Position numbers and translations under genes: made by a program. Positions 31,085 to 39,267 of a stretch of 39,322 nucleotides of DNA are shown in pieces. The stretch is taken from assembly GCA_964558465.1 (NCBI GenBank), contig CAZLEF010000066.1, positions 1 to 39,322 on the forward strand. The letters run 5' to 3'. Within the stretch, counting starts at the first letter, position 1, and each line of letters begins with the position of its first letter. This DNA is from JACJYC01 sp964558465. Lineage in GTDB: Bacteria; Bacteroidota; Bacteroidia; Chitinophagales; Saprospiraceae. The notes beneath the pieces are model-generated. The model was not told the DNA's origin, searched no databases, and was given only the letters and a program-made list of their open reading frames with translations.

Positions 31085-34012
31085 TTATTCCAGCAAAAAC
31101 TCAATATCCGCCCGTGAAAAATCCAGCTTGCCGGCATTGCCGATAATATCCTCGGCCAATTGGCTTTTCCGTTCCTGAAGTCTGACGATCTTTTCCTCGA
31201 TGCTGTCGCGGGTAATAAACCTGACGGCGATCACATTTTTTTCCTGACCGATCCGATGGGCCCTCGCAATAGCTTGTTGTTCGGTAGTCGGGTTCCACCA
31301 GGGATCGAGGATGAATACATAGTCGGCTGCCGTGAGGTTGAGGCCTGTGCCGCCCGCCTTGATGGAAATCAGGAAAGTCGATATACTCGGATCATTCTCA
31401 AACCGGTGGACTGCCTCCTTTCGCGCCCCGGCGGTCAGGTCGCCGGTCAGCCAGGAGAAAGCCTGATTTTCTTTTTCAAACACCTCCCTGAACAACGACA
31501 AATACTGCACAAATGAACTGAAAAACAAGGCCTTATGCCCGCTTTTGCGGATCAGGTCCCAATGTTCGAGCACATCGGTAAACTTGCCGCTTTCCTTGTT
31601 ATAATCCGGGAAGATCAATTGCGGATGATTCACCAGTTGGCGGAGCCGGGTCAGTGTTTGCAAGACCTGCAGCCTGTATTTGGGGTCGTTGTGGCGGAAT
31701 TGTTCCAACAACTGGTTGCGTGCCGCAGATTTTTCCTTTTCGTACAGCTTTTTCTGCTCTGCCGTCATTTCAGAAAAAAAGACCTTGGTGGTGAGGGGCG
31801 GCAATTCGGGCGCCACTTCTTCTTTGGTCCGGCGCAGCAAATAGGGTTTCACCAGGCTGCGCAAGCGGATCTTTTTGTCCTCATCGTTGAATTTTTCGAT
31901 GGGTGTGATGAATTCGCGTTTAAAAAACTGGAAACTGCCCAATAAGTCGGGGTTGATGAACCGCATTTGGGACCATAGGTCCGACAACGAATTTTCAATG
32001 GGGGTACCGCTCAGGCTGATCTTATGCCTGCCTTTTAATTGATTGACCGCCTGAAAGACCTTGCTTTCCTTATTTTTAATTTGCTGGCTTTCGTCGAGGA
32101 CGATATACTCCCATTCGAGTTTTTCCAACAGTTCCACATCCTTCAAGGCCGTCTGGTAGGTGGTAAGCGTCACGTCGAAACGGGTGATCAACCGGATATC
32201 CTCATGGCGTTTGACGCCGGTATGGTTGTATACGGTCAGGGAGGGCGCAAATTTTTTGATTTCGGCTTCCCAGTTGAACACCAGGGAGGCCGGCATAATG
32301 ATCAGGGCGTTCAGGGGTTGAAGGAACCCCATGTCCGAAGCCTGGCCGAACAGGCTGAGCTGACCTTCTCCCTTTGGCGGGACGATGGGTTTTTGACCGG
32401 ATCTCCGGTCCTTGGCATGGGCAAATGCCGCGATGGTTTGAAGGGTTTTCCCCAATCCCATATCATCGGCCAGGCAGGCCCCCAATTGCTGGCTCGCCAG
32501 TTGGATCAGCCATTTTACTCCTTCCGACTGATAATGCCGCAATTCGGCCTGTAACAAGGGCGACGGCTTGAATTCCACCGTCTCCATTTCTTTGCTGAGG
32601 GATTCGCCCGCTTCGATCCCGATCTGTTCCAGTAAGGTGTACTGGCTTTTGGACAACCGGAGCCGGCTGCGCTCGAACCGCCCGAACCGGGTGAGTTCCC
32701 GGTACCGCGCCATCCACTCTTCCGGGATCAGAAAAAACTGCCCGTTGGGCAAGGGGTAAAAACGGTTTTCCTCACGGATGTACTTGGCCAGCGCCAGAAA
32801 GGGAAAAGCGTACTCCCCTACCCTGACTTCGCCGTGGAGGTCGAACCAGTCGTTGTCGGGGCTTGCCATGACATCCAGTCTGGACTTGCCGAGGTGGATG
32901 GCTTTCCCATCTATTTCCGGCGACTCGATTTCAAAACCCTCCAGTTCCAGTTTTTCCAGGCGGGCCGACAACCATTGGATGATCTGAAAGGGATCTTCTG
33001 ACGGTTTGGATACGGTGAAATAGCTGCCGTCGGTTAGCGCCAGACCCATTTTTTTCAACTTTGCAATAAAGATGGATTCAGCCACCTTATCGCGTTTCAC
33101 CTGCAGGATCCGGATATTCTCCGCCGCGTCGATTTCGAGACTCAGACGTTGGTCGCGTTTATCCGCCCAGTTGAAATAGGCCTGATGGTATCCCATCTGG
33201 ACGGATAAAATCCAGTTTTTATTAAAAAGGTGCTGCACCGGGGAAAGCCGGCAGATCCGGATGCGGTTGAAGTTTTCCTTTTCAAAACCCTCCGCTTCGA
33301 ACTCCACTTTGGCGGCGATCTTGAGGATGAATTTCCGGAAATAAGCGTTGACCGAGGATTGGGGGATCACCACTTCATCCTTGTTCCGGAAAGGTTTGAT
33401 CATATTTCCGTTGATATGGGCCAGCCGGAAAAGTTGGTGGTTGTTCACCACCCAGGCGTCGTTATTGGTCAGCGGGATCAGGTTTTTGGTGCTGATCAGC
33501 CAATGTTCGGCGCCCAGCCTGAGCCGGAGTTTGTAAACAACGTTATCCGGATTTTTTTTGAAAAACAATTCCGGTTCGAGGGGCGCCGGGTTGAAAGAAA
33601 GCAAGTGGTCCTTTACCAGGCTCTTGCGCTCTGCATCCCAGGCGACCGGCAACTGGTGTTGGGTGATCAGTTGGAGCCATTCACCCAACAGCCTGTGGAT
33701 ATAAACAAGAATGGCATTTCCGGTTTCTTCCTGAGCCAGAAGAACATTCAGATCCGGGTTTTTCTTCTTCGACGGGTTGAATTTGTCCTCCAGCGATTTG
33801 GGCGCCAGCAGTTCATGGATAGCAAACAACCTTTCCCGCTGGGCATTCATCCGCAAACCAAAGGCGCCGATGGTGTTCTCCAGGGCTTTTTGCTGGACAT
33901 AGGTAAGCAACCCCGCTTCGTCGACTGCTACGATATAGGCGTTCGGCAGGTATAAACCCTCCGAAAAAGCATATAAATTGTAAAGGACCTCAAAGCCCTG
34001 GTTGCGTTTCAT
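31085..34012 (-). CDS. SNF2-family DNA translocase/helicase
   Basis: This is a 975-residue protein. The N-terminal half lacks a clear motif but resembles the long beta/alpha lead of bacterial SNF2 proteins. The motor starts near 515: motif I ADDMGLGKTLQTIAAF, motif Ia LIIMPASLVFNWEAEI, motif II LDESQQIKN (about 639; DESQ instead of the commoner DEAQ/H) and motif III ISLSGTPIENS. The second lobe has ISIKAGGTGLNLTAADYV and ARAHRIGQEKNVIAVRFI. It translocates on double-stranded DNA using ATP and may remodel protein-DNA complexes. No methylase or nuclease gene lies nearby to suggest a restriction or defence role. The ATG at 34012 is used. Confidence 0.92.
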   Translation of the reverse strand: MKRNQGFEVLYNLYAFSEGLYLPNAYIVAVDEAGLLTYVQQKALENTIGAFGLRMNAQRERLFAIHELLAPKSLEDKFNPSKKKNPDLNVLLAQEETGNAILVYIHRLLGEWLQLITQHQLPVAWDAERKSLVKDHLLSFNPAPLEPELFFKKNPDNVVYKLRLRLGAEHWLISTKNLIPLTNNDAWVVNNHQLFRLAHINGNMIKPFRNKDEVVIPQSSVNAYFRKFILKIAAKVEFEAEGFEKENFNRIRICRLSPVQHLFNKNWILSVQMGYHQAYFNWADKRDQRLSLEIDAAENIRILQVKRDKVAESIFIAKLKKMGLALTDGSYFTVSKPSEDPFQIIQWLSARLEKLELEGFEIESPEIDGKAIHLGKSRLDVMASPDNDWFDLHGEVRVGEYAFPFLALAKYIREENRFYPLPNGQFFLIPEEWMARYRELTRFGRFERSRLRLSKSQYTLLEQIGIEAGESLSKEMETVEFKPSPLLQAELRHYQSEGVKWLIQLASQQLGACLADDMGLGKTLQTIAAFAHAKDRRSGQKPIVPPKGEGQLSLFGQASDMGFLQPLNALIIMPASLVFNWEAEIKKFAPSLTVYNHTGVKRHEDIRLITRFDVTLTTYQTALKDVELLEKLEWEYIVLDESQQIKNKESKVFQAVNQLKGRHKISLSGTPIENSLSDLWSQMRFINPDLLGSFQFFKREFITPIEKFNDEDKKIRLRSLVKPYLLRRTKEEVAPELPPLTTKVFFSEMTAEQKKLYEKEKSAARNQLLEQFRHNDPKYRLQVLQTLTRLRQLVNHPQLIFPDYNKESGKFTDVLEHWDLIRKSGHKALFFSSFVQYLSLFREVFEKENQAFSWLTGDLTAGARKEAVHRFENDPSISTFLISIKAGGTGLNLTAADYVFILDPWWNPTTEQQAIARAHRIGQEKNVIAVRFITRDSIEEKIVRLQERKSQLAEDIIGNAGKLDFSRADIEFLLE

Positions 34013-34083
34013 GTTGAATTCCTGGATATCAACTACCCAAACAGATTGTGGACTGCCGGGTTTTTATACTTGCAGACAAGTCA

Positions 34084-34161
34084 ACCGCGAGGGTTACCCC
34101 TTCGCGGTGCAATTTTAAGGCGCACGGGCGTTTTTTAGGCCATTTCAGCGAATTAAAATTG
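34084..34161. repeat. Inverted repeats in the divergent gap between SNF2 and CPBP genes
   Basis: ACCGCGA (34084-34090) pairs with TCGCGGT (34102-34108), with GGG/CCC inside the loop. CAATTTTAA (34110-34118) is the exact inverted complement of TTAAAATTG (34153-34161). The 197-nt gap 34013-34209 lies between divergent genes, so these are candidate operator sites rather than terminators. No gene is seen in it. Confidence 0.45.
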
Positions 34162-34209
34162 CCTTTTAACCCAATTTAGGTATTTTGGGGCCAAATAAAA
34201 GCAGGCTGA

Positions 34210-34983
34210 ATGCTCGACTGGCTTTTGTCGCTGAAAGGATTTGAACCCCATTGGGGCGACCATATATTGTTTCTTTTATTAGGCGTTATCCTTCCCTTTC
34301 GCTCCACCAAGGCTCAACAGGGCCTTGCAAGCATCCGTTTCACCTCTGACCTGCGCGTCCGTCTTTTCCTGGCCAACAGCATAGGATTATGGGCCATGGC
34401 GATCATTGTACTGGCTTTTTGGTGGCTGATGGGCCGTGAATTCAACGGGTTAGGACTCGGTTTTCCGATCCGGCATTCGGTGGTGGGTTGGGTTGCTTTT
34501 GGCATTTTTTTCCTGTTGTACCTGGTCGACTTCTCAGCGGTTTTCACCTCCCGGGAAGGCGTGGAAAAATTTGAGTCCAAACTTTCCGGCGAACTGAATC
34601 TTTTGCCCAGAAACCGGCGCGAATACCTGTATTTTATCCCGCTTTCGTTCAGTGCAGGTGTTTGCGAAGAGATCGTCTTCAGAGGGTATTTTATCGGTTA
34701 TTGGCTGGGGCTCACGGCGCCGTTCAAACTGGGTGTATGGTCGCCGGTCATTGCCATCGTTTTGCCAGCGCTCATATTCGGCATTGTGCATTTGTACCAG
34801 GGCCGCGGGGCTGTAGTCCGCATAGTGGTCATGGCCATTTTATTCGGCATTTGTTATCTGGAATTCGGCGCCCTCTGGCCGCTGATGGCCCTGCATTTTG
34901 GCATTGACCTGGTAGGCGGGCTGGCAGGGCTTTGGTTTCCGGAAGAGCCTCCCGTTTCGGATCCTTCTGAGGAAGAAGAATAG
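34210..34983 (+). CDS. CPBP-family intramembrane metalloprotease
   Basis: This 257-residue protein has six to eight hydrophobic segments. Motif 1 EEIVFRG (153-159; EExxxR), motif 2 FGIVHLYQG and motif 3 MALHFGIDLVGG carry the glutamates and histidines of CPBP (Abi) glutamic or metal-dependent intramembrane proteases, the family of eukaryotic Rce1. Bacterial members process membrane peptides or give self-immunity to bacteriocins; the substrate here is unknown. The C-terminus is acidic (PSEEEE). It is convergent with the glycerophosphodiesterase gene; a CAGTTGGCAG hairpin lies in the gap. Confidence 0.88.
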   Translation: MLDWLLSLKGFEPHWGDHILFLLLGVILPFRSTKAQQGLASIRFTSDLRVRLFLANSIGLWAMAIIVLAFWWLMGREFNGLGLGFPIRHSVVGWVAFGIFFLLYLVDFSAVFTSREGVEKFESKLSGELNLLPRNRREYLYFIPLSFSAGVCEEIVFRGYFIGYWLGLTAPFKLGVWSPVIAIVLPALIFGIVHLYQGRGAVVRIVVMAILFGICYLEFGALWPLMALHFGIDLVGGLAGLWFPEEPPVSDPSEEEE

Positions 34984-35029
34984 TTGGCAGTTCGCAGTTG
35001 GCAGACTGAAGACTGAAGACTGCCAACTG
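34982..35029. terminator. CAGTTGGCAG periodic hairpin between convergent genes
   Basis: CAGTTGGCAG (34995-35004) and CTGCCAACTG (35020-35029) form a perfect 10-bp stem with a 15-nt loop itself made of ACTGAAG repeats. Another copy, AGTTGGCAG, starts at 34982, inside the stop codon of the CPBP gene. The gap separates convergent genes ending at 34983 and 35038. Confidence 0.65.
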
Positions 35030-35037
35030 AAAACTCC

Positions 35038-35952
35038 CTACCTCGGGATCCGGTCCGGATAATCCGTAATGATCCCATCCACCCCCATATTGATCAGGCC
35101 CTGCATGGTGGCGGAATCGTTGACCGTCCAGGGGATGGCCAGCATCTTTTTTTCGTGGATCAGGTTCACCAGGTTGGGCGACAGCACCAGGTAATAAGGG
35201 CTGAATACCTGGGGAACAAAACCCAGGTCCGCCAGGTTTTCGTCCAGCCCTTTGGCGTTTTCGATCAGAAAAGCGATGGTAACAGAATCGTCCAGTTGAC
35301 GGACGGCCTGCAAAGACCGGATATCGAACGACTGGATGCAGGTCCGGTCATGAACGTTGAGCCGTTTAACTTCATTCAGGACGAGGCGCGCAAATCCGGC
35401 GGGTGCGGGCGTAAACACCCCGTCCAATTCCGGGGCGCTTTTGATCTCGATATTGTAGCGCACCGGTTGGCGCCCCAGGGTTTTGCACCGGGCTTCTACG
35501 GCTGCCACCACCTCGCTTAAGGCCGGCTTGTATACCGCCATCGGCTTTTGCTCCGGAAACCGGTCGTTGCCTTTCGACCCGCAATCGAAAGTTTTGATCT
35601 CCTCGTAGGTCATATTGAAAATGGAGAATTTTTTTTCCTCCTCTTCCGTTATCGGCGCGCCGCCCGGTTGCAGGCAGATGGCGTGCGACATCCAGGGTTC
35701 GTGGGATAACACCAGGATGCTGTCTTTGGACACGGCGAGGTCCAGTTCCAGGGTGGTGATCTCCGGGTATTCCAGGGCCAGCAGGAAGGCGGGGATGGAA
35801 TTCTCAGGGGCAAGGCCGCGGGCGCCGCGGTGGCCCTGCCAGTCAAAGGGTGGTTTTTCCATAGTGGATTCGGGTGTTTTATCCGCCGGCGGGTTGGCAC
35901 AATGGACCAGGCAGAGGGCAGCGGATAGGATGATAAAGGCTTTACGGGACAT
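35038..35952 (-). CDS. glpQ: Glycerophosphodiester phosphodiesterase lipoprotein
   Basis: This 304-residue protein has a lipoprotein signal (SAALCLVHC, Cys18). The GDPD TIM-barrel follows: HRGARGLAPENSI with catalytic His41, the metal ligands Glu69 and Asp71 in LELDLAVSKD, and the second catalytic His84 in LSHEPW. The C-terminal GVDGIITDYPDRI is the closing strand of the family. It hydrolyses glycerophosphodiesters to glycerol-3-phosphate and an alcohol in the periplasm, for phosphate or lipid salvage. The ATG at 35952 was chosen over a TTG eight codons upstream, which lies before the expected transcription start. Confidence 0.92.
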   Translation of the reverse strand: MSRKAFIILSAALCLVHCANPPADKTPESTMEKPPFDWQGHRGARGLAPENSIPAFLLALEYPEITTLELDLAVSKDSILVLSHEPWMSHAICLQPGGAPITEEEEKKFSIFNMTYEEIKTFDCGSKGNDRFPEQKPMAVYKPALSEVVAAVEARCKTLGRQPVRYNIEIKSAPELDGVFTPAPAGFARLVLNEVKRLNVHDRTCIQSFDIRSLQAVRQLDDSVTIAFLIENAKGLDENLADLGFVPQVFSPYYLVLSPNLVNLIHEKKMLAIPWTVNDSATMQGLINMGVDGIITDYPDRIPR

Positions 35953-35973
35953 GAGATGGGTTGAATTTGTGTT

Positions 35974-35981
35974 CAAAGATA
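35974..35981 (-). promoter_or_regulatory. -7 box of the glycerophosphodiesterase gene
   Basis: Minus-strand TATCTTTG (35981-35974) is a perfect TAnnTTTG. Transcription would begin near 35968, ahead of the ATG at 35952 and after the TTG at 35976. No -33 TTG at the usual distance. Confidence 0.5.
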
Positions 35982-36101
35982 ATGAAACCCTGGCGGCGTT
36001 GGGATCGGATTGTTCACACCTGAATAAAACTAACCAAAATTTAATGTTGGAGGTTCAGCGGGACAAGGTATTGGGGATTTTTGGACTTTTATCCTGGCTT
36101 C

Positions 36102-36143
36102 GGTCGGAGGTACAAGGGTATTTGCTCCGACCAGAGGTCGGAG
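36102..36143. repeat. GGTCGGAG / CTCCGACC / GGTCGGAG switch-like repeat
   Basis: Three arms lie in order: GGTCGGAG (36102-36109), CTCCGACC (36125-36132) and GGTCGGAG (36136-36143). The middle arm can pair with the first (15-nt loop) or with the third (3-nt AGA loop), but not with both. It is in the 202-nt gap after the M1-barrel gene (stop at 36155) and before the glycerophosphodiesterase gene, both leftward. No gene is visible in the gap. Confidence 0.65.
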
Positions 36144-36154
36144 GTACAAAAGTG

Positions 36155-39100
36155 TTAAAGACCCAGCAACACCCCCTCCACCACTCCTCTCGGTGTCATC
36201 CTGTACAACTCCACCCGGATGCCGATGCGTTGAAAGTAATTCCCTTTTTCCGAAAGTGGGTCGTCCAGGTTTTTTGAGCTGATGACGGGGAAATAGATCC
36301 CGAAACGACCATCCAGCAATTCCAGGGCAAGGCCTCCGCTCCAGATCATCTGATCCCTGAACGTATCGTCCGCTCCGGTAGGCATGGCGTTGTCGAAGTA
36401 ACCAAAATCGAAGTAAGGCCTTACGGGTATTTTACCAGGCAGATCCGCCTTGAAATTGAGGGCAAGGATAAAATTATTGCTCCGCCCCAACGAAAACCCG
36501 GGGCCGGTGGGGGTTTTGAACCCGCCGTCGCGAAGGCTGACCTGTTGCGTCCCAAAACCATCGTTTTCCGTTCTTCCGAAATAAAAATCATCAAACCGGT
36601 AATCGTTGTGCCCCTGACTGATCAGGTTGAAAGCGCCCGGGAATATGGCGCCGGCGTTCCTTCGGGAATTTTGCAGGAACCCGCCGCCAAAAAATCGCAG
36701 GTGGAGGTATTTTTTGTGCCGGTACGCCAGCTTGCTTTTCCATTCTAAAGAGGCCTTGAGGTAATTTTGAGACCGGGAAAAAACGTCGGTATAGGATTGC
36801 TGCTCCAGCGCCAATTCTAACGTAAACGGGCTCAAAGGGTTGTTGCCCCGGCCCGAAAAAGCGGCTTCGTAAATCGTGGTCCATTCCCGGTCAGGGCCCT
36901 GAAATGCGCCGTCCTGGTCAAAAACAGGATTTTCCACACCAAGGATAATAGCCCGGAACCGTGCCGCAACTGAAAATTGATCAGTATGCTGATTCCTGAT
37001 CCGGACCGTAATCCTTGGCTCGAGGCGGAGGTAATCCAGGCGGTAGTCGAATAGTTCATTCCGGTCAAAATGAAACCGGCGGGCCGTCAGGTCGATATCC
37101 AGGGATTCCATCCAACCGGATTTTGGAAAAAAATGCCGGGTCAGGTTGCCCATTCCCAACAAGCTATTGGATCCCAGGCCATACATCGGGTGGATTGCAA
37201 ACTCCCATTTGCGGTACGGGAGGGTCCGGTTGTGCAGGACAAACCCGACCATGCTTTTGTCGTAAACATTCCAACCGTAGAATGGCAGGTAATAAACCTC
37301 CGTTTTCCGGTCGTCTTCCAGGGTTCCCAAAAAAGTAAACCGCAAGGGCGGGGTTCTTCTGAGCAGACCATTGGTTTTGATCCGGTTGTTTTTCCGGTTG
37401 ACGTCGAGCGTCCAGCGTTCTGGGTCCGCCACGATGACGCTGGCCTGTTCGCCGGTCAGTGTGATCGTTTTTTCGCCGGCAAATCCTTCTACCCATTGTG
37501 GTGGGCCAACTTCAGATGGACTGGCAACGGCCACAGGAAAAGGCGCAGGTATCTCACCCAGGTTTCTGACCCGGACTTCCCATCCCGTTGCCGCCGGTTT
37601 CACCCCGGTCAGGGCGTAATCGATCTGCCGGTTGGAGTACAACAGGCCGTCGAACAGCCAGTCCAGCGATTTGCCGCTTTGGGTTTCCAGGTGCAGGCGG
37701 AGGTCGGCGGGTTGCGGGTGTTTGAATTGCCATTGCCGGTAAAAATCCTGCATGATGGGGTCAAAACGTTCCGGCCCCAGGTATTTTTCCAGCATTTTAA
37801 ATGCCCTGGCCGGTTTTTCGTACCCTCCCAGCCAATAATTGAGCGGTTCAAAATCGTCGGATGGCGTTTCCGGCGCCTGGTCCTGCCTGCGGCGGGCCTG
37901 ATAGAGGTATCCCAGTTCGGGCACGGTCATTGCGCTTTGCCCCCGGAGGAAATCCGGCAGCAGTTCCATATCCACGGAGCCATAATAAGTTTCGGTATAC
38001 CTGTGATCGTAATAGGAGTTCAAACCTTCATCCATCCAGACATGGTCGCGCTCGTTAAAGGCCAGGATACCGTAAAACCAGTTGTGTCCCACCTCATGCG
38101 TAATCACCCCATCCAGACTCCTGGCATTGCCCATCAGTCCGATCACCGTGATCATCGGGTATTCCATGCCGCCCCCTGCGCCCAGCGCGCTTTGCACGGC
38201 GGTGGCGTGTGGATAGGGGTATTCACCCACCAGGCCTGAATAAAATTGTACCGCCCGGTCGACATAGTGGATGGCGTCCTTCCAAAGGTGTTCTTCAGCC
38301 TTGGTAAACATCACCCAGGTATCCACACCCCGTCCGGACGGTAAAACCACCGAACTTTTGGCCACCCGGAAACGTTTGTCGGCAAACCAGGCAAAATCGT
38401 GGACGTTTTCGGCAAGGTACCGCAGGGTTTTTGTTGCAGGGCTGGAAACCGGAAAAGTATCCTGCTCGCTTTTTGCCGGTTCGGCCGCCAGACCAGCCAG
38501 GTATTGGGCGTCTGAAGCGGCTTTTTGGCTCAAAAAGTTGATCTCGGCGACATCTTGCAATTGGCCCGTAGCGCCAACCACATAGTTTTCCGGCAACGTG
38601 AGGCTGACCTCGTACCGACCGAATTCGGAATAAAACTCGCCCATATCGAGGTATGGCATCGGATGCCACCCTTCGCGGTCATAAACTGCCGGTTTGGGGT
38701 ACCATTGAGTGATCTGATAAGATTGATCGTCATGACCCAACCGCGAAAAAGAGGCCGGGATCCTGAGGGTAAACGGCGTTTGGATGGCGGCTTTTTGTCC
38801 GGGCCCCAGGGGTTTGGGCAATATCAGCCTTGCGATATCAGGGGCTTCGTACACCAGTGGTGCAACTGCTCCGTCTACCTGGAAATTCAGATCGCGGATA
38901 TTGCCTTTTTCGGTGTCATCGGAAAAATAAAACCGGGTGCTGCCGGTCCGCAATTTTTGGCGGGCAAAGGCGCTTGCCTGGTCGCGATAAGCATTGGGCC
39001 AGAGGTGGAAATAAATAAAGGCAAGGGTATCGGGCGACCGGTTGATGTATTCAATGTCGATTTCTCCTGTCAGGGTATGTTCCTGGTCATTGAGGGTCAC

Positions 39101-39223
39101 GTGGATCCTGCAATTGACCTCCTGTTGAAAATAAGGGGATTGTGCAAAAGCCACAGGCGCGGCCGTTATCAAAAAAAGAAATCCGGAAAAGTTCCGGCGC
39201 AAAATTGAATAGATGTCTGCCAT
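36155..39223 (-). CDS. M1-family metallopeptidase with C-terminal outer-membrane-barrel-like domain
   Basis: This 1022-residue protein has a signal peptide (SGFLFLITAAPVAFAQ near 13-28). The M1 domain has HEVGH at 376-380 and Glu399 in WMDEGLN, with the canonical 18-residue spacing, and the GAMEN-like GGGMEYPM. From about residue 640 the sequence changes to many amphipathic strands with aromatic ends (SMVGFVLHNRTL, LRLEPRITVRIRNQ, YFDFGYFDNAMP, GGLALELLDGRFGIYFP), which look like an outer-membrane beta-barrel. I infer that the enzyme is tethered to the outer membrane by its own barrel. Length is far above the 600 or so residues of the plain M1 enzyme at 13966. Which face of the membrane it sits on is unknown. 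Confidence 0.9.
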   Translation of the reverse strand: MADIYSILRRNFSGFLFLITAAPVAFAQSPYFQQEVNCRIHVTLNDQEHTLTGEIDIEYINRSPDTLAFIYFHLWPNAYRDQASAFARQKLRTGSTRFYFSDDTEKGNIRDLNFQVDGAVAPLVYEAPDIARLILPKPLGPGQKAAIQTPFTLRIPASFSRLGHDDQSYQITQWYPKPAVYDREGWHPMPYLDMGEFYSEFGRYEVSLTLPENYVVGATGQLQDVAEINFLSQKAASDAQYLAGLAAEPAKSEQDTFPVSSPATKTLRYLAENVHDFAWFADKRFRVAKSSVVLPSGRGVDTWVMFTKAEEHLWKDAIHYVDRAVQFYSGLVGEYPYPHATAVQSALGAGGGMEYPMITVIGLMGNARSLDGVITHEVGHNWFYGILAFNERDHVWMDEGLNSYYDHRYTETYYGSVDMELLPDFLRGQSAMTVPELGYLYQARRRQDQAPETPSDDFEPLNYWLGGYEKPARAFKMLEKYLGPERFDPIMQDFYRQWQFKHPQPADLRLHLETQSGKSLDWLFDGLLYSNRQIDYALTGVKPAATGWEVRVRNLGEIPAPFPVAVASPSEVGPPQWVEGFAGEKTITLTGEQASVIVADPERWTLDVNRKNNRIKTNGLLRRTPPLRFTFLGTLEDDRKTEVYYLPFYGWNVYDKSMVGFVLHNRTLPYRKWEFAIHPMYGLGSNSLLGMGNLTRHFFPKSGWMESLDIDLTARRFHFDRNELFDYRLDYLRLEPRITVRIRNQHTDQFSVAARFRAIILGVENPVFDQDGAFQGPDREWTTIYEAAFSGRGNNPLSPFTLELALEQQSYTDVFSRSQNYLKASLEWKSKLAYRHKKYLHLRFFGGGFLQNSRRNAGAIFPGAFNLISQGHNDYRFDDFYFGRTENDGFGTQQVSLRDGGFKTPTGPGFSLGRSNNFILALNFKADLPGKIPVRPYFDFGYFDNAMPTGADDTFRDQMIWSGGLALELLDGRFGIYFPVISSKNLDDPLSEKGNYFQRIGIRVELYRMTPRGVVEGVLLGL

Positions 39224-39237
39224 TTTGTTTGCCGGCT

Positions 39238-39245
39238 TATCTTTG
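39238..39245 (+). promoter_or_regulatory. Possible rightward promoter box near window end
   Basis: TATCTTTG matches TAnnTTTG on the plus strand, pointing out of the window. No -33 TTG at the normal distance, so it is weak. Confidence 0.2.
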
Positions 39246-39267
39246 TGCGGCTAAAATAGGGAAATTT

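Noticed and set aside
31085..34012. SNF2 helicase as part of a DISARM- or restriction-type system
   Set aside because: No methyltransferase, nuclease or phospholipase-D-like partner is adjacent; the neighbours are convergent or divergent unrelated genes.
35953..35976. TTG start for the glycerophosphodiesterase
   Set aside because: It overlaps the -7 box; the ATG at 35952 gives a normal lipoprotein signal.
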